Under the pieces are notes generated by a model. The model saw only the letters and a list, made by a program, of their open reading frames with translations. It was not told where the DNA came from and did no database searches. A stretch of 64,000 nt of DNA from Brachypodium distachyon (lineage: Eukaryota > Streptophyta > Magnoliopsida > Poales > Poaceae): NCBI RefSeq assembly GCF_000005505.3, contig NC_016133.3, forward strand, positions 28,761,008 through 28,825,007, in the 5' to 3' direction. Positions 1 through 11,970 of the stretch are shown here, piece by piece. Numbering within the stretch: position 1 is the first letter of the stretch; the number at the start of each line of letters is the position of its first letter. A program made the translations under genes and the position numbers.

Positions 1-79
1 CACAGAGACGGCATCGGCTCCCTCTTCCTCCTCGTCCACTTTTCCATCTGGCACGAGCGAAACTCAAGGATCTTCGAAA
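1..79 (+). pseudogene. LINE ORF2 C-terminal scrap, opposite strand
   Basis: Frame 1 of the plus strand reads like the extreme C-terminus of a plant LINE ORF2, with the motif SIWHERNSRIFE, which corresponds to the usual W-x-x-W/H-E/K-R-N-x-R-x-F-E end of the reverse-transcriptase zinc-binding region. It faces the opposite way from the LINE that starts at about position 80, so two LINE pieces meet head to head here. Only the last 26 codons are visible because the window starts here. Confidence 0.5.
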
Positions 80-482
80 GCCTATCCGCCGTCCAACATC
101 TATTTTTCGGAGCCAACCACATGAAGGTCTTGCACTTAGTTGGCGCCTTGGATAACCAGACCTCAATTGCCCCTGCAGCAAGCACACGACCCCGGAAGAA
201 AGCCGCGTACGCAGACGAGGCCGTGTAGGTCCCATTGCCGCTCCATTTCCAACGGAAACGATCATTATCGTCTGAAAGAATCACCTCAGCCACGCGGTCA
301 TGAACCACCAGAAGATCCACAAGCGCCTGAAAGGAGAGCTCCGGGTGGATGGCCCGACGCCAACCATTGGCATGCAAAGCCTTGGCCACAGAAAGCCTAG
401 ATGCCCTACCCGAGATCTCCGATAGCAGCGTATGCGCCAAATCCGCAAGTGAACGCCCCTCCGGTAGCCAAGGATCATACCA

Positions 483-1519
483 TGATGTGGGTGTGGGTGG
501 CCCGATCTTTCGATGAGATTGATAACTCTCGATTTGGGTAGGAGGTGACATTGACGATCCGACTACAATCTAGGAGGCAGCACCTTAGCAATCGATACAC
601 CAACTCCAGAGGGTTATTGATCACGCGGGGGCACGATCCACCTGACCACGAAGGTCTTTGTTCCTGCAAACAATCGAAGAACAAGCAAGAACAAGATAAA
701 TAGCGGATGTAATCTCAAATTGCGAATATACTATATCAAACCAATGTCTCAACGAGACGATAAGTTGGGGTTCCGAAAGCGGTAAAACAGGTGGTCTAAC
801 CGACACACGCGATTACACGAAGTAGTAGCAATGGCTAACTTTTAACTAAACAAAACCCAAGGCTCCTTAGGGGGGCTCATGGGGTATATAAAGGTGGAGG
901 GAGAGATATTTTTGTCCACCTTGAGTAAGGAGGCCGAAATCCAACTCTATCTCTAACTTTCCTAACAAACTACAACTCTTTAGGAAATAGAAAAACAGAC
1001 CCGTCAGCTTGTTTTATCCTCCACGGTCAGCACGAGTCGAATCTCTTGATGGGGCCAGATCCGTTAGAAAGTTCTTGTAATTAACTTTCCAACAAGTGCT
1101 TGTTTGCTTGATTTGGACTCCGGATGCGGCCTGGGTGATTAAAACAAATTCGGGTCTCCTGACAGCTCAGACCCGAATCGGATTCAACTTTAATTCGTGA
1201 TATTTTTCTCTAGGAAGCTCCGAATCATAAGCCGTTTGATTTGTTGGAAAGTACATTTGAAATCCTTCCCTCTCAGCTGTATGGATGCTTGATTCTTGTT
1301 GGCCCTCCCGTTCGCCTCCATCGTATCTCATCTTGACCTTGGACTTGAAAAGCTCGACAAGAGCCTACGTAATAAAACGAGACAAGATAGTAATAACTCC
1401 GCCTCTTCATAAATATGAAAATGAAAAAAATTACTATTTGAATTCACCTGATTATAAATCTTGTCAAATATTATAGAATTGAGGGTACCAAAGGTCGTAT
1501 CCATGGTTAGTATGTCCAT
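483..1519. mobile_element. Unclassified ~1.04 kb insertion with 9-bp target duplication
   Basis: The nine bases ATCATACCA occur at 474-482 and again at 1520-1528, and removing everything from 483 to 1528 restores the LINE reading frame through FWYD-PWLPEGR. The insert has no long open reading frame and no clear terminal inverted repeats. Read on the minus strand it begins (A)TGGACATAC and ends CCACATCA, which looks LTR-like (TG...CA), and it has a TATA-like stretch near 890-900, so a solo LTR is possible. A 9-bp duplication is more typical of Mutator-type elements, however. The class stays open. Confidence 0.65.
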
Positions 1520-4157
1520 ATCATACCAGAAATGTAGGGCTTCACCGTTCCCCCTCGCCACCTCAATCGCCGCCTCACAAAGTTCTCTGGCCTATTCCGG
1601 GATTTGGATGTTGAATTCAGCCCATGGGCACGTCGGGTCTGTACGACGTAGCCACCCCCATCTCGTTCTGAGCGCAAGATTGAGCAGCTTCAGATTGGGG
1701 TTCCTAAACCACCAATCACGCGAGGGGAGCAAACATCTTTCCATGCCACTAAGCAGTGTCCTCCGCAGACGTCTTTTCTGCCTTTCCACAAGAACCCACG
1801 ACAAATCTTCTCTATGCCCGCAATGGTCTTCATAGGAAGGTCGAGAGACATCATGGCATAGACCGGCATAGCTGAGAGGGTTGATCTAACAAGGGTGAGC
1901 CGTCCCCCAAGAGTAAGCATAGGGGCGGACCATGTCTGGAGCTTGTTCGCCACCTTGTCCACCATAGATGAAAGTTGAGTTGCCGTTGGCTTCCGAAGCT
2001 CGAGGGGTAAGCCCAAGTAGGTACATGGGAAAGGTCCCACCTCAGAACCAAGCGTGCCACCCACAAGGAGGTCGTGCTCATCCGAGCAACGGATTAAATG
2101 CGCTGAAGTCTTCTGAAAATTTATATGGAGCCCGGAGACCACACCAAAGTCCTCGAGCACCGCCACAGTTGCCAGCAGTTCTCTCTCAGTCGGCTGCATG
2201 AAGATCACCGCATCGTCCGCAAAGAAGGATGCACGTTGAGAGAGACCTCGCGCGGCCAGGTGCTCGAAAAGACCAAAGGACTCTGCCTTCAATAGCACCC
2301 AGTTCAGCACATCAATGACCAAAATGAACAACATTGGCGATAGAGGATCTCCTTGCCGTAAGCCACGCCTATGCCCAATAGACTCACCAGGGACACCGTT
2401 AATCAACACCCGAGTCGATGCCGAGCCAAGGAGAGCACCAACCCAGGCAATCCACTTATGACCAAAGCCTAACCACTTCAAGATGTCAAAAAGAAAGGAC
2501 CAGTGAACGGAGTCGAACGCCTTTGTAATGTAAAGCTTCAAAAGAACAGCCGGCCGACACAAAGAAAACAACTTCCTGGCAGTTCCATGGACTAGCAAGA
2601 AGTTATCATGTAGGCAGCGTCCACGAATGAAAGCCCCCTGGTGAGGTCCCACAAGCCTCGGCAACTCAGGGCTAAGGCGATTAGCCAAGACCTTTGAGAC
2701 CAACTTGCCCACACCATGGATTAGGCTAATAGGTCTATAGTCCCGTACCGACGTCACGTCTTGCCTCTTCGGGAGAAGGAAAATATAGGCCTGGTTGACA
2801 GCATCGAACCCACGTGAATCGAGTGCATGGAATGCTCTGAAACAGTCCATGATATCATCCTTGATGATGGACCAACAAGTGGTGAAGAATCGGCCAGTGA
2901 AACCATCCGGCCCCGGGCACTTGTCTGGAGGGAGCTCACGAACCACACGCCACACCTTCTCCTCAGTGAAAGCATCCTTGAGACCAATCTGCGGGAATCT
3001 ATCCACGTCTAGGAAGTCAAAGTTCAGGGCAAATTCCTTGTCGACCCCAGAACCAAGCAAACCCCGGGAAGGAATCAACCTCCGCCGCCATACCCGCATG
3101 GTCCGTCACAAGGCCATTGTTAGAAGATAGGGAAGCCATGAAATTCTTCCTCTTTCGATGGCTTGCACTAAGGTGGAAGAAGCGAGTGTTAGCATCCCCT
3201 TCCTTGAGCCACAAGAGCCTCGATTTTTGTCGCGCAGTAGTCCTCTCAAGCGAAGCAAGACCCAATAATTTCTTCTTGAGAATAGCCCTAAGGCCTCGCT
3301 CCTGCGCAGAGAGTGCTCACCCCTCCATGGCCACATCTAATCTAAAGATCACCTCATTAGCCACAAGGATCTGCATCTTTATATTATCGATGAAACGATC
3401 GCTCTAGCTCCTCAATCGTTTTGCCGTACGGCGAAGACGAGAAGCCACACGCTTGAACGGGTTCACGATCCGGTGGTCATCCGCAGTCCACGCGTCCTCC
3501 ACCACCTGCAAGAACCCAGGCGCCTTCGGCCACAAGCACTCGAAGTGAAAGCGTCGGCCGACCCGAAGGTCTGCCGCGAGATCGAGCAGAAGACGGCAAT
3601 GATCCGAAGTAGCAGTGGACAAGGCCGACAGGTACGTATTAGGCAGCATGGCATCCCAGTCAGCCAAAGAAAACACCCTGTCGATTCTCTCCAAGGTCGG
3701 GCTTTCCCTCTCATTGGACCAGGTAAAACGGCGGCCGGCCAGATAGAGCTCCTTGAGCTCGAGGTCCGCTAGTAAGCGCCGAAATCTGCCCATCAGTCCA
3801 CGATGAATTCTGCGATTGCTCTTATCTCCAGGGTTTACAATGAGGTTGAAATCCCCCATGATGGTCCACGATCCAGCATGTAGGTCGCGCACTTCTCAGA
3901 TTTCCTGCAGGAAGGCCGGCTTGTCTGCCACGCGATGAGGCCCATAAACCCCCGTCAACCACCAGCACCTGTCCTGTAAATTAACTCGTGGAGTAAGAGT
4001 ATGCTCTGAGAGGTGAGGGTGCGAGAGGGAGACCGCCTCCGATTTCCACGCCAAAATAATACCACCACGGGTTCCTTGAGACGGCATATAGAAGAAGTCA
4101 TTGTATTCAGAACCAAAACATTGTCTAACAATATCAGGAGTTACAACTTGGAGCTTA

Positions 4158-4431
4158 GGCTACTCATAGTGGGAGTAACTTAGGTAGTAACATAAGATGC
4201 CAACTAGGCATTTTGGTGACATGACATGGTATTAAATGAAGAAAAAGAGAGAGGTGGTAACTAGATATGTTACCATAACATCACACAAATCAAAGTAAGA
4301 TGAGTCTACAACATAATAAATGACATAATGCATGACACCACATATATGTTACTACCCATTATGGAGGTGATAACTTGGACTAGTAACATATACATGTTAC
4401 TACTCTATGTTACTCCCCACTATGACCAGCC
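4158..4431. mobile_element. Tourist-like (PIF/Harbinger) MITE
   Basis: The left terminus GGCTACTCATAGTGGGAGTA and the reverse complement of the right terminus GGCTGGTCATAGTGGGGAGT match over more than 20 bases with few differences. TTA direct repeats flank it at 4155-4157 and 4432-4434, the target duplication expected of PIF/Harbinger elements. It sits in the LINE endonuclease coding region; the LINE reading frame resumes on the other side. Confidence 0.9.
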
Positions 4432-4595
4432 TTAGACTCCTGCACACACACGATACAAGCATTAGCAGCTACTACCACTTGATACACGACGCACCGATTT
4501 GCCAGAGAATTTAGGCCGCGTGCGTTCCACACTAGGATCCTCGGATTAGGCGTCGACATGATTCAGCCCACCCGACCACAGCAACTGGACAGCAA

Positions 4596-7094
4596 TTAAG
4601 CTGCACCAGCCTCCACCATCTCCTCCTCCATGAGAGGGAGGACACTTGGTTCCCATCCGAAGAGTGACAAAATGGCAGCAATATGCTCTTGCGACAGCGC
4701 CTGCTCAAACAGTTTGGTATAAGCCTGAAGTGCATTCGGAAATTTGTTCTCCCTCGCAAGCGAGCCCAAGCCTCGAAATGAGAAGGCGTTGTTGCCTTTT
4801 GATGGAAGAGCCCGGCGCCTTCCTGTTTGCCACACGCGAGCTGCGCCGAAGGGGACGCGCCACCTGTACCTTTCTCTTGGCCGCAGCCTGAGCCCGTGGC
4901 GGCGGAGTTGGCAGTACACCCACCGGGCGACGCTTGCAACCCCTTTTAAAATCGGCAAGATGCGATGCGTCCCCATCCGCCATTGCCACAGCCACAGACG
5001 AGGCCGCCGGGGTGAAAGGAGTAGCATCAGCAGAAAGGAGAGTTCCACCACTAGAAACACTCACACAGAACAGGTCCATCTCAGGTCTCAACATCTCAGA
5101 GCAGACCTCTAGAGAATTTTTATGAGGGAAAGCATCAGAAGCATCCACAAAAGATTCACCAGCAAAATCTGGAAGCAAGGAGGAGGCACAAGCAGAAATC
5201 TGGAGTAAATCAGTGCCCTCAAGCATCTCAATTGGCAGAGCAGAAAGCAAATCAGTTACCGGTGCCGAGGACGTGCGGCCCTTTCTGTTATAAACCACCA
5301 GTGGCGTAATTGCAGCCTCCAGACGGCATAGGATCAGACGGCGAAAGGCAAGTCAACTCTCAGAAATTCATGCAAATCACAGCTTCATCCATAGTGACAG
5401 GGGAACAACAATCAGGTAAGGGAGGAACCTGAAGTTCAGGCACGGGAAGGATCATATTTGTAGAAGGGCCCATCCTGGACCAGCCAACACCTCCACTTGT
5501 GGCAGCTCCACCACAATTTCCACCAACAATAGCACCATCGACAACTCCCCGCCGGCATTTGAAGTAATGCGAGCGTGGTTGGCAAGCCGATGGACCTCCT
5601 CCAGGATCGCGCCGAGGGTCATTGCTGTCATCGTTTGAAGAAGAGCCACCTCCCTCAATCGAGGAGACATCAGTGAAGCTATCACGGTCCTCCACGCGGA
5701 GAAGATGCACCACGACCGGATAATAAAGCACACTGAAAACCTCAGGAATTAACTGCCCTCGTGGCGCATGAAGATCATCATTGCCGGTGCCAAATGGCGC
5801 AGGAGGCTCTGGAATCCCGAACTGGAACTCCCTTGAGATCTTGTCCGGACAGTCGGTCCATGCCACGATCGAGAAACGGCCCATATCCTCACGGTTCGCC
5901 GTCTCAGAGCCCAAACGCTCCACCCAACATGACGGGCCAAGAATCGACTCAGCCGTGCCAGTGATCCACGCGTGCGCCGGCACGCCGGTCATCTCCACAT
6001 GTACGCGATAGCGATACGGCCGCAGCTTGGCACCCAATTGACGATTCCATCGACTGAAACTCAGTGAAAACCCGCTGCCCTGCACCACACCCATCGCCAA
6101 GATCGCATCCCTTGTAGCCACAATGTTGCATATACAGAGAAAATTTGCCGGCCAATATTTGTGAAGTGAGAAGGTTTCTGCTGCCAACGGACAACGTCCC
6201 TGTATCAAAGCTCTGACCACAGAAGCTGGCGCGCCACCACGCCCACCAACCACATGAACCACGAGGCTGGCGGAGAGCGCCGTCTCTGCAGCATCCACCG
6301 CAGCCGTCCGAGAGATGATGCAAGTCTCAAGGCGCGGCCTTGACTCCGTCAGGTTTGCGAATGGCGCAGCCGCCGTAATCACAGGCAATGGGACAGCCTG
6401 CTGGGGTTGAGGCACCAGGGCCTGATGAGCAGGGGGAGTACGGGCGGCAGGAGCTTGAGCGGGGGGCAGGGGCATGACGCGGCTGCGCCACCGGAGCTTG
6501 ACGAGGAGTAGGCGCGGTTGGGGGAGCAGGAGCAGTCTGCAACTGCACCGCGGGTTGATGGGAAGTTGGCAGAGTGACCCGTGGCGGAGAGGGCGTGAGA
6601 CTCCGCGGCGCTCGGCAATCTCTCCCAACGTGGCCGGAGTCGAAGCACCGGCGGCATCGCATGGGGTTGCGGCACAACGCCGCCACGTGGTCGTCGCCCA
6701 GGCAGTTGTAGCACCGGCCCGCCATCTCCGGCGGCATGTCACTCCGAGCGGCCAACGCCGGCAAAGTCGGGCTCTTGTTCCGACTGCGACGCGGGCGCTT
6801 CCCCGCCCGGTGCCAGCCATCTTCCACGGGCTCCTCCACACGGGCGCCAAGGCGCGTCGCCACCGGGGCCACCACACGACCCCCCAGACGCCACCGGAGC
6901 CCTCGCCACCTGCTGCACCACCAGCGAGGCCAGGCGTCTCGCCGGAGCAACCGCAACCACCACCTGACGCGAGGTAGAGACCAGCTCCGCCTCCCCACGG
7001 ACCACATCCCTGAAGGAGCGGGCAGATCTGGAGGCCTCCGACGAGGACGGCTCTCCGGCCGGAAACCCGAAGAACCACAGGACGGGGACTCCAT
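4596..7094 (-). pseudogene. LINE ORF1 (gag-like, zinc-knuckle) remnant
   Basis: ORF1 would supply the RNA-binding gag-like protein of the LINE. The start at 7094 is chosen because the first residues (MESPSCGSSGFRPE) open the frame that leads to the zinc knuckles. Two CCHC knuckles are visible in one frame: CYNCLGDDHVAALC and CRRCFDSGHVGRDC. The reading frame then shifts; a second frame over roughly 6330-5360 has the conserved middle domain (HVEMTGVPAHAWI, LGPSCWVERLG), and two further frames carry the C-terminal part, with RRSSRVANRKAPGSS and then LSQEHIAAILSLFGWEPSV ending at 4596. At least three frame changes make it a pseudogene. It lies just upstream of ORF2 (start 4559). Confidence 0.75.
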
Positions 7095-7221
7095 GGCAGG
7101 GGAAGACAAAGCCAGGAGGGAGAAGGAAGAAGGAGGGGTGGACATCGTCACCGGAGTGGCGACGGCATGTAGAGGGGAGTGGACGCCGGCGCCGGAGTGG
7201 CGGCCGCGGTGAGGCGGAACC

Positions 7222-7599
7222 CTATTCGCCTAGTCGCGCCGAAATGGCCCCCAGGGACGGGTACTTGGGGTTGAGGAGGCCTGCGCAGGCGACCACGATG
7301 TGGGGCGGGGAGCCGAAGGCCTCCTCGGCGCGGTCAAAGAGCGTGCGGACGGCGGATGGGTCGGACACGTCGGCCTGCGCAGCCACGGCGCGGGAGGAGG
7401 CGGTGCCGGCGTTGAGCTCTGCGGCGAGCGCGGAGGCCTTGGCGGAGTCGGAGGCGTAGTTGATCACGACGCCCGCGCCCAGGGCGGCCAGCTGGGAGGA
7501 CACCTCCCGGCCGATGCCGCGGGAGCCGCCCGTCACCAGCGCCACACGGCCGTCCAGTGCCGGGAGCGGCGCCGGGCTCCCCGTGGCTGCTGCTGCCAT
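7222..7599 (-). pseudogene. Truncated short-chain dehydrogenase/reductase
   Basis: The 125-residue frame encodes the N-terminal half of a classical short-chain dehydrogenase. The cofactor motif TGGSRGIG is at residues 23-30, an acidic/VSDPSAV segment follows, and a variant of the NAG motif reads VACAG near residue 108. After LNPKYPSL the family similarity stops and the frame ends at a stop in the LINE 5' region, so the catalytic Y-x-x-x-K and the C-terminal half are missing. The start at 7599 fits the family N-terminus and lies about 110 bases downstream of a TATA box. It is most likely a gene cut by the LINE; the missing part may lie left of this window. A complete protein would be an NADPH-dependent aldehyde/ketone reductase of about 260 residues. 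The substrate cannot be inferred. Confidence 0.8.
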
Positions 7600-7710
7600 G
7601 GCAACAAGCTCTGCCTATACACCTAGCTACCGTCAGCTGCGTTCTTCTGTCTTTGCTGGTGGACCGAGGAGTTTAATTTGATTGCTCTGCTGCTGCGGCT
7701 GCGCGATGCA

Positions 7711-7717
7711 TTATATA
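7711..7717 (-). promoter_or_regulatory. TATA box of the truncated dehydrogenase gene
   Basis: The minus strand reads TATATAA here, 112 bases before the ATG at 7599, in a 5' flank that otherwise looks like normal promoter sequence. The copia element is inserted about 185 bases further upstream, so the core promoter is uninterrupted. Confidence 0.55.
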
Positions 7718-7902
7718 AGCACGGCACGGGAGACTAGAGCTAGTCAAGACGATGGCGTACTGAGTGACGTGTTCACGACTGACGAAAGACGGGCAGGTAC
7801 TCTCGTTCCAGGCTAAACACTGCCACGATACCGTGGCCTTTCTAACTTTTCTACCACTTCTGGGTGACATACTGAGTGACGGCGGCTCCAGCCGGTGCTT
7901 AA

Positions 7903-8200
7903 TGCTGTGCAACTCCTTCCAAATGGCCAGTTCCGAGTTTGCATATCAAGATCGCAGTGGAACAAACACAATTACGAAATACAGTAAAGTAGATGAACAT
8001 CAGGAAGTAGAGAGGAATATGAGCTCTTTATTAATTTCTGATCTCAAGTGTACATACAACGGGTAGCCTCCTCTCCTTTATATAGGCACAATGGATAAGA
8101 GCTCACAACAAACTATTAGGTGGAGAAATGAGTCAACAGGTGAGTTGGTGGCGGGCGCACGATTCGGTGGCCACCCCACCCCGTCGTTGGTTCCTCAACA
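7903..8200 (-). repeat. 3' LTR of the copia element
   Basis: This is the left copy of the 298-bp terminal repeat, starting TGCTGTGCAACTCC and ending GGTTCCTCAACA. It includes a TATA-like box (TATATAAAGG on the minus strand). Confidence 0.93.
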
Positions 8201-8420
8201 TTCTCCCTTGGGCGATTATCCGTATGCCATATGCCTCAAAAACTCAAAAAAAAACCAATGGGAAAAACACATGAAAAAAGAGAGCATAGGATACGTTGTT
8301 ATGTTGCACAGATTGCCTCGTTAAGAACCTCATGCGAGAAACACAAGAAAACTCGATGAGAGAAAAAGAGTACAACCTACTCAATCTCCAAGATGAGTAC
8401 TTGATGGCAATGATCAAGAT

Positions 8421-10771
8421 TTAACGATGAGTATGTGAAGTATCTCCCCTTGAACCTTGCATCTCCCTAAGTCTAAACATATCAATTCCACGCACACATC
8501 TTTCAAAAGTGGATGCCGGTAGTGACTTGGTGAACAAATCAGCAAGATTTTCACACGACTTAGTATGCAAGACCTTTACCTCGTTCATCTTTTGCAACTC
8601 ATGTGCATAGAAAAACTTAGGATTTATATGCTTGGTGAGATTACTCTTCACATCACCCGTTTGTACTTGTGCAACACAAACTGCATTATCTTCATAGATA
8701 ATGGTGGGGGTCTGGACGGTGTTCAGCCCACAGGTCTGCTGAATGTGGCGAACCATCCGTCGAAGCCATACACACTCACGTGATGCTTCATATAGTGCCA
8801 TGATTTCCGAGTGGTTCGTCAAAGTCGATACAAGACTTTGCTTTGACTACTTCCATGAAACAACAGTTCCACCACATAGAAAAACATATACAGTCTGAGA
8901 CTTGGATGTATGCGGGTCCGACAAATACCCAGCATCGGCATAGCCTATCAAAGATAGATCTTGATTCCTTCTATAAAATAGCCCAAGATCTTTGGTCCCT
9001 TGTAGGTACCAAAAGATATCCTTAACACCTTTCCAATGCCGTTTGGTAGGTTCAGAGCTGTACCTAGCCAGCAAATTGACGGCAAACGTAATGTCCGGCC
9101 CTGTACAATTCGCGAGGTACATGAGTGCTCCAATAGCACTCAGGTAAGGAAATTCTGAACCCAAAACTTCCTCCCCCTCTTCTTTCGGCCTGAAAGGGTC
9201 CTTGTCTTGCTGTAATGACCGCCCAATCATGGGAGTCTTTGCAGGATATGCCTTGTCAAATTCAAATATTTCCAACACCTTTTGAGTGTAGGTAGGCTGG
9301 TGCACTAGAATCCCATCATGGGAATGTTCCAGTTGCAAACCTAGACAAAACTTGGTTTTACCCAAATCTTTCATATCAAATTCCGATTTCAAGTAGAAAC
9401 TTGCTTCCTCAATATCCTCAGGTGTACCAATGATATTCAAATCATCTACGTACACCGAGATTATACAGAATCCATCTTGGGATCACCGTATAAATACACA
9501 TGGGCAATCTGCATTGCTCGTGTAGCCCTTTTCATGTAGAAAATTGCTCAGGCGATTATACCACATTCTACCCGACTGTTTAAGTCCGTACAATGACTTT
9601 CTGAGTTGAACACTGTATAGACCTCTGTTTGCTCTGTCTTGGTTCGGAACCGGGAGACCATCAGGTATCCTCATATAAATGTCCGAATCCAAGTTACCAT
9701 ACAGGTAAGCAGTAACAACATCCATCAATTTCATTTTTAAGTTCATATTGACTGCCATTGAGATCAAAACAGTATAACATAGACTATATACCAATGTCAA
9801 CTAAGTCAGCCCAAAGATTGGATATCCATATAACAAAATTAACCATATCTAAAAGTAATTCCATCCATGACCGGGGAGTAGGTTTCCTGATAATCGACCC
9901 CAGATCATTGAGTAAACCCCTGAGCAACTAACCTTGCTTTGTACGGTACTACCTCATTATTTTCATTTCTCTTGCGGACAAATACCCACTTATAGCCGAC
10001 AGGGCGTACGTGGGGAGGGGTTCGACACACAGGTCCAAAAACCTCTCTTTTGTGCAGAGATAATAATTCGGTAGCTATTGCCTTCTGCCAATCTTTCCAA
10101 TCCGACCTCTTCTTACAATCAGCGAGCGAGTTAGGCTCGGGGTCAAGATCGATGATTGCAGCAATTTTCTTAGCAAAGTTTATGTCGACATTAGCAATCG
10201 CTTGGTTTATTGATTCTCCCGTGTTAACATAATCTATGGCCATTTCGTCATGGGGCGCATCATGCGCATCCTCTGTCTCCACAGGATTTCCCATTCCCGG
10301 AGCGAGGTCCTTTAGTTTTTCCGCGCCGATGTGTGCGCTCACATCTCCGCTAGGTGCTTCCACTATTAGAAGGTTAAAGTCCGGAATTCCTTGCGCTGGA
10401 GATTCCGTATTTGTGCCAGGTCTCAATTGGCTCCCCTCACTCTCTCGGGGTTTTTTAGTAACCGAATGTGATAAATCCCCCTTGTCCTTTTTCGTCGGGC
10501 ATCCCCGAGTATTTGGGATTTGAGGAACCGGATTTCTCGTTCTTTTAGGCCTTTGGACTCGAACGGGTAGACCCACAGGATCCTTGGGTATCTCTATCCT
10601 TTCCGGTACATTGCGCGCAGGCACATGTGATTTTGTCACACTTCTCAAGTCACTAAAGTGATCAGGCAGTTGATTCGCTAAAGCATGCAAATCTATTATC
10701 TTTTGGACTTCTCTATGTGTCTCACTTGTGCGTGGGTCATTTGCGTGGATCCCCGTGGCTTGCCACATCAA
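8421..10771 (-). pseudogene. copia reverse transcriptase and RNase H remnant
   Basis: The fragments from right to left are: the RT start (DWQKAIATELLSLHKREVF, then VGYKWVFVRKRNENNE and YKARLVAQGFTQ) at 10771-9905; the RT middle (MDVVTAYLYGNLDSDIYMR, LRKSLYGLKQSGRMWYNRL) at 9800-9483; the catalytic YVDDLNIIGT and the connection (LGLQLEHSHDGILVHQ, SAIGALMYLANCTGPDITFA) at 9455-8847; and RNase H (NHSEIMALYEASRECVWLRR, KHINPKFFYAHELQ, ENLADLFTKSLPA) at 8822-8421. Frame breaks separate the pieces, so no functional product is expected. Confidence 0.9.
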
Positions 10772-11039
10772 TTCTCAACTTTTCTCATCAAGAGGTTGAT
10801 TTCCGCCCCCTAAAATCGGGAAGAGATCCTCGTCCAAAATGCAGTCAGCAAAGCGGACTGTATGACAGTCTCCTGTCATGGGGTCCAGATAACTGATTAT
10901 GAACACAGTCTCATAACCAACGTATATCCCCGACTTACGAAGCGGTCCCATTGCTGATCGCTGAGAGGGTAGTATCGGTACATATACCTAGCAACCGAAC
11001 CTACGAAGGTGGGAAATTTTCGGTGCCGACCCTTGCCCT

Positions 11040-11970
11040 AGTTGGACAGGTGAATGGATGTTGTAGGCCATGGGTCTATAGTTGATGAGATTTGCAGCGT
11101 GCAACACTACATGCCCCCAACACTGGTTGGTAAATTACAACCCCGAAGGAGTGGTCTGGCAATGAATTTAATCCTCTTAATCAATGCCTCCGCTAGTCCA
11201 TTTTGTGTATGGAAATGCGGTACAAAGTGCTCAACCTTAATGCCAAGTGCCATACAATAATCATCGAACGCTTTTGAAGAAAATTCTCCAGTGTTGTCCA
11301 TTCGAATAGACTTTATACGATGATCTGGGAAATTATTCCTCATTTGTATGATTTGCGACATCAACTTGGCAAAGTCATGGTTCCGTGTAGACAACAAGTT
11401 AACATAGGACCATTTAGACGAAGCGTCTATGAGCACCATGAAGTATCGAAACGGCCCCGAAAGGGGCTGAATCGGACCACATATATCCCCTTAAATGCGT
11501 TCCAAAAACGCAGGGATTTCATTCCTCACTTTCAATGGTGATGGTCGAATGATTAATTTCCCCGTCGCGCATGCCGAGCACACGAAATCATCATGATTCG
11601 GGAAATTTTTAACATTCATCCCATGCCCATTTGAGTTGTTAATTATATTTCTCATCATTCTAATATCCGGGTGGCCTAACCTATCATGCCATAAGCAAAA
11701 TAGTTCAGAACTTCTAAATATAGTCTTTAAGGCAGTGTACACGGGCGACGCTACAATCTTAGTGTAGTAAAGCCCCGTGTCGAATGAAGGGAATTTTTCA
11801 ACAACATGCTTATCTTGGGCATCACACTTTGTGATAAGTAGGCACTCTTTGCCATTATCATAATCGGTCTCCACATGAAGGCCGTTTGCACGGATGTCCT
11901 TAAAACTCAAGAGAGTTCGAGTCGACTCTAGGTACAATAATGCTTCCTCAATGAGTAAAGTTGTTCCCAT
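11040..11970 (-). pseudogene. copia pre-integrase and integrase remnant
   Basis: The zinc-finger pre-integrase domain is visible as LWHDRLGHPDIRMM followed by CSACATGK. After a stop near 11491, the integrase core follows with LIDASSKWSYV (first Asp), IRMDNTGEFSS (second Asp) and HTQNGLAEALI (Glu), which are the D-D-E positions. A stop comes after NLPTSVGGM at 11107. The domain is recognisable but broken. Confidence 0.85.

Larger units (their letters stand above)
80..4559 (-). pseudogene. LINE ORF2 (endonuclease, reverse transcriptase) remnant
   Basis: ORF2 starts at 4559 with MSTPNPRILVWNARGLNS, the usual start of the apurinic endonuclease of plant LINEs. The endonuclease continues after the MITE (GGIILAWKSE, then WTIMGDFNLIVNPGDKSNRR and SDHCRLLLDLA near 3600), with stops near 3893 and 3404. 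Reverse transcriptase occupies about 3099-1690: KCPGPDGFTGRFF, YRPISLIHGVGKLVSKVLANR, GLRQGDPLSPMLF, and SFFADDAVIFM holding the catalytic A-D-D. A frameshift near 1700 leads to LLNLALRTRWGWLRRTD, then GNGEALHFWYD at about 1530, where the 1.04 kb insertion begins. Removing it joins to PWLPEGRSLADLAHTL at 474, followed by the zinc-binding motif region NGTYTASSAYAAFF and KCKTFMWLAPKNRCWTADRL. Confidence 0.85.
80..7245 (-). mobile_element. LINE retrotransposon, old and interrupted
   Basis: A non-LTR retrotransposon of the plant L1 type lies on the minus strand. Its 5' end is at about 7225-7250, ORF1 spans about 7094-4596 and ORF2 starts at 4559. ORF2 is interrupted by a Tourist MITE (4158-4431) and by a roughly 1.04 kb insertion (483-1519), and its C-terminal zinc-binding region resumes at 482 and runs to about 80. 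The 3' end is not in the window; at about 76-82 it switches to an opposite-strand LINE piece. Frameshifts and stops in both ORFs show that it is inactive. The 5' end joins the truncated dehydrogenase gene, which suggests insertion into that gene. Confidence 0.8.
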
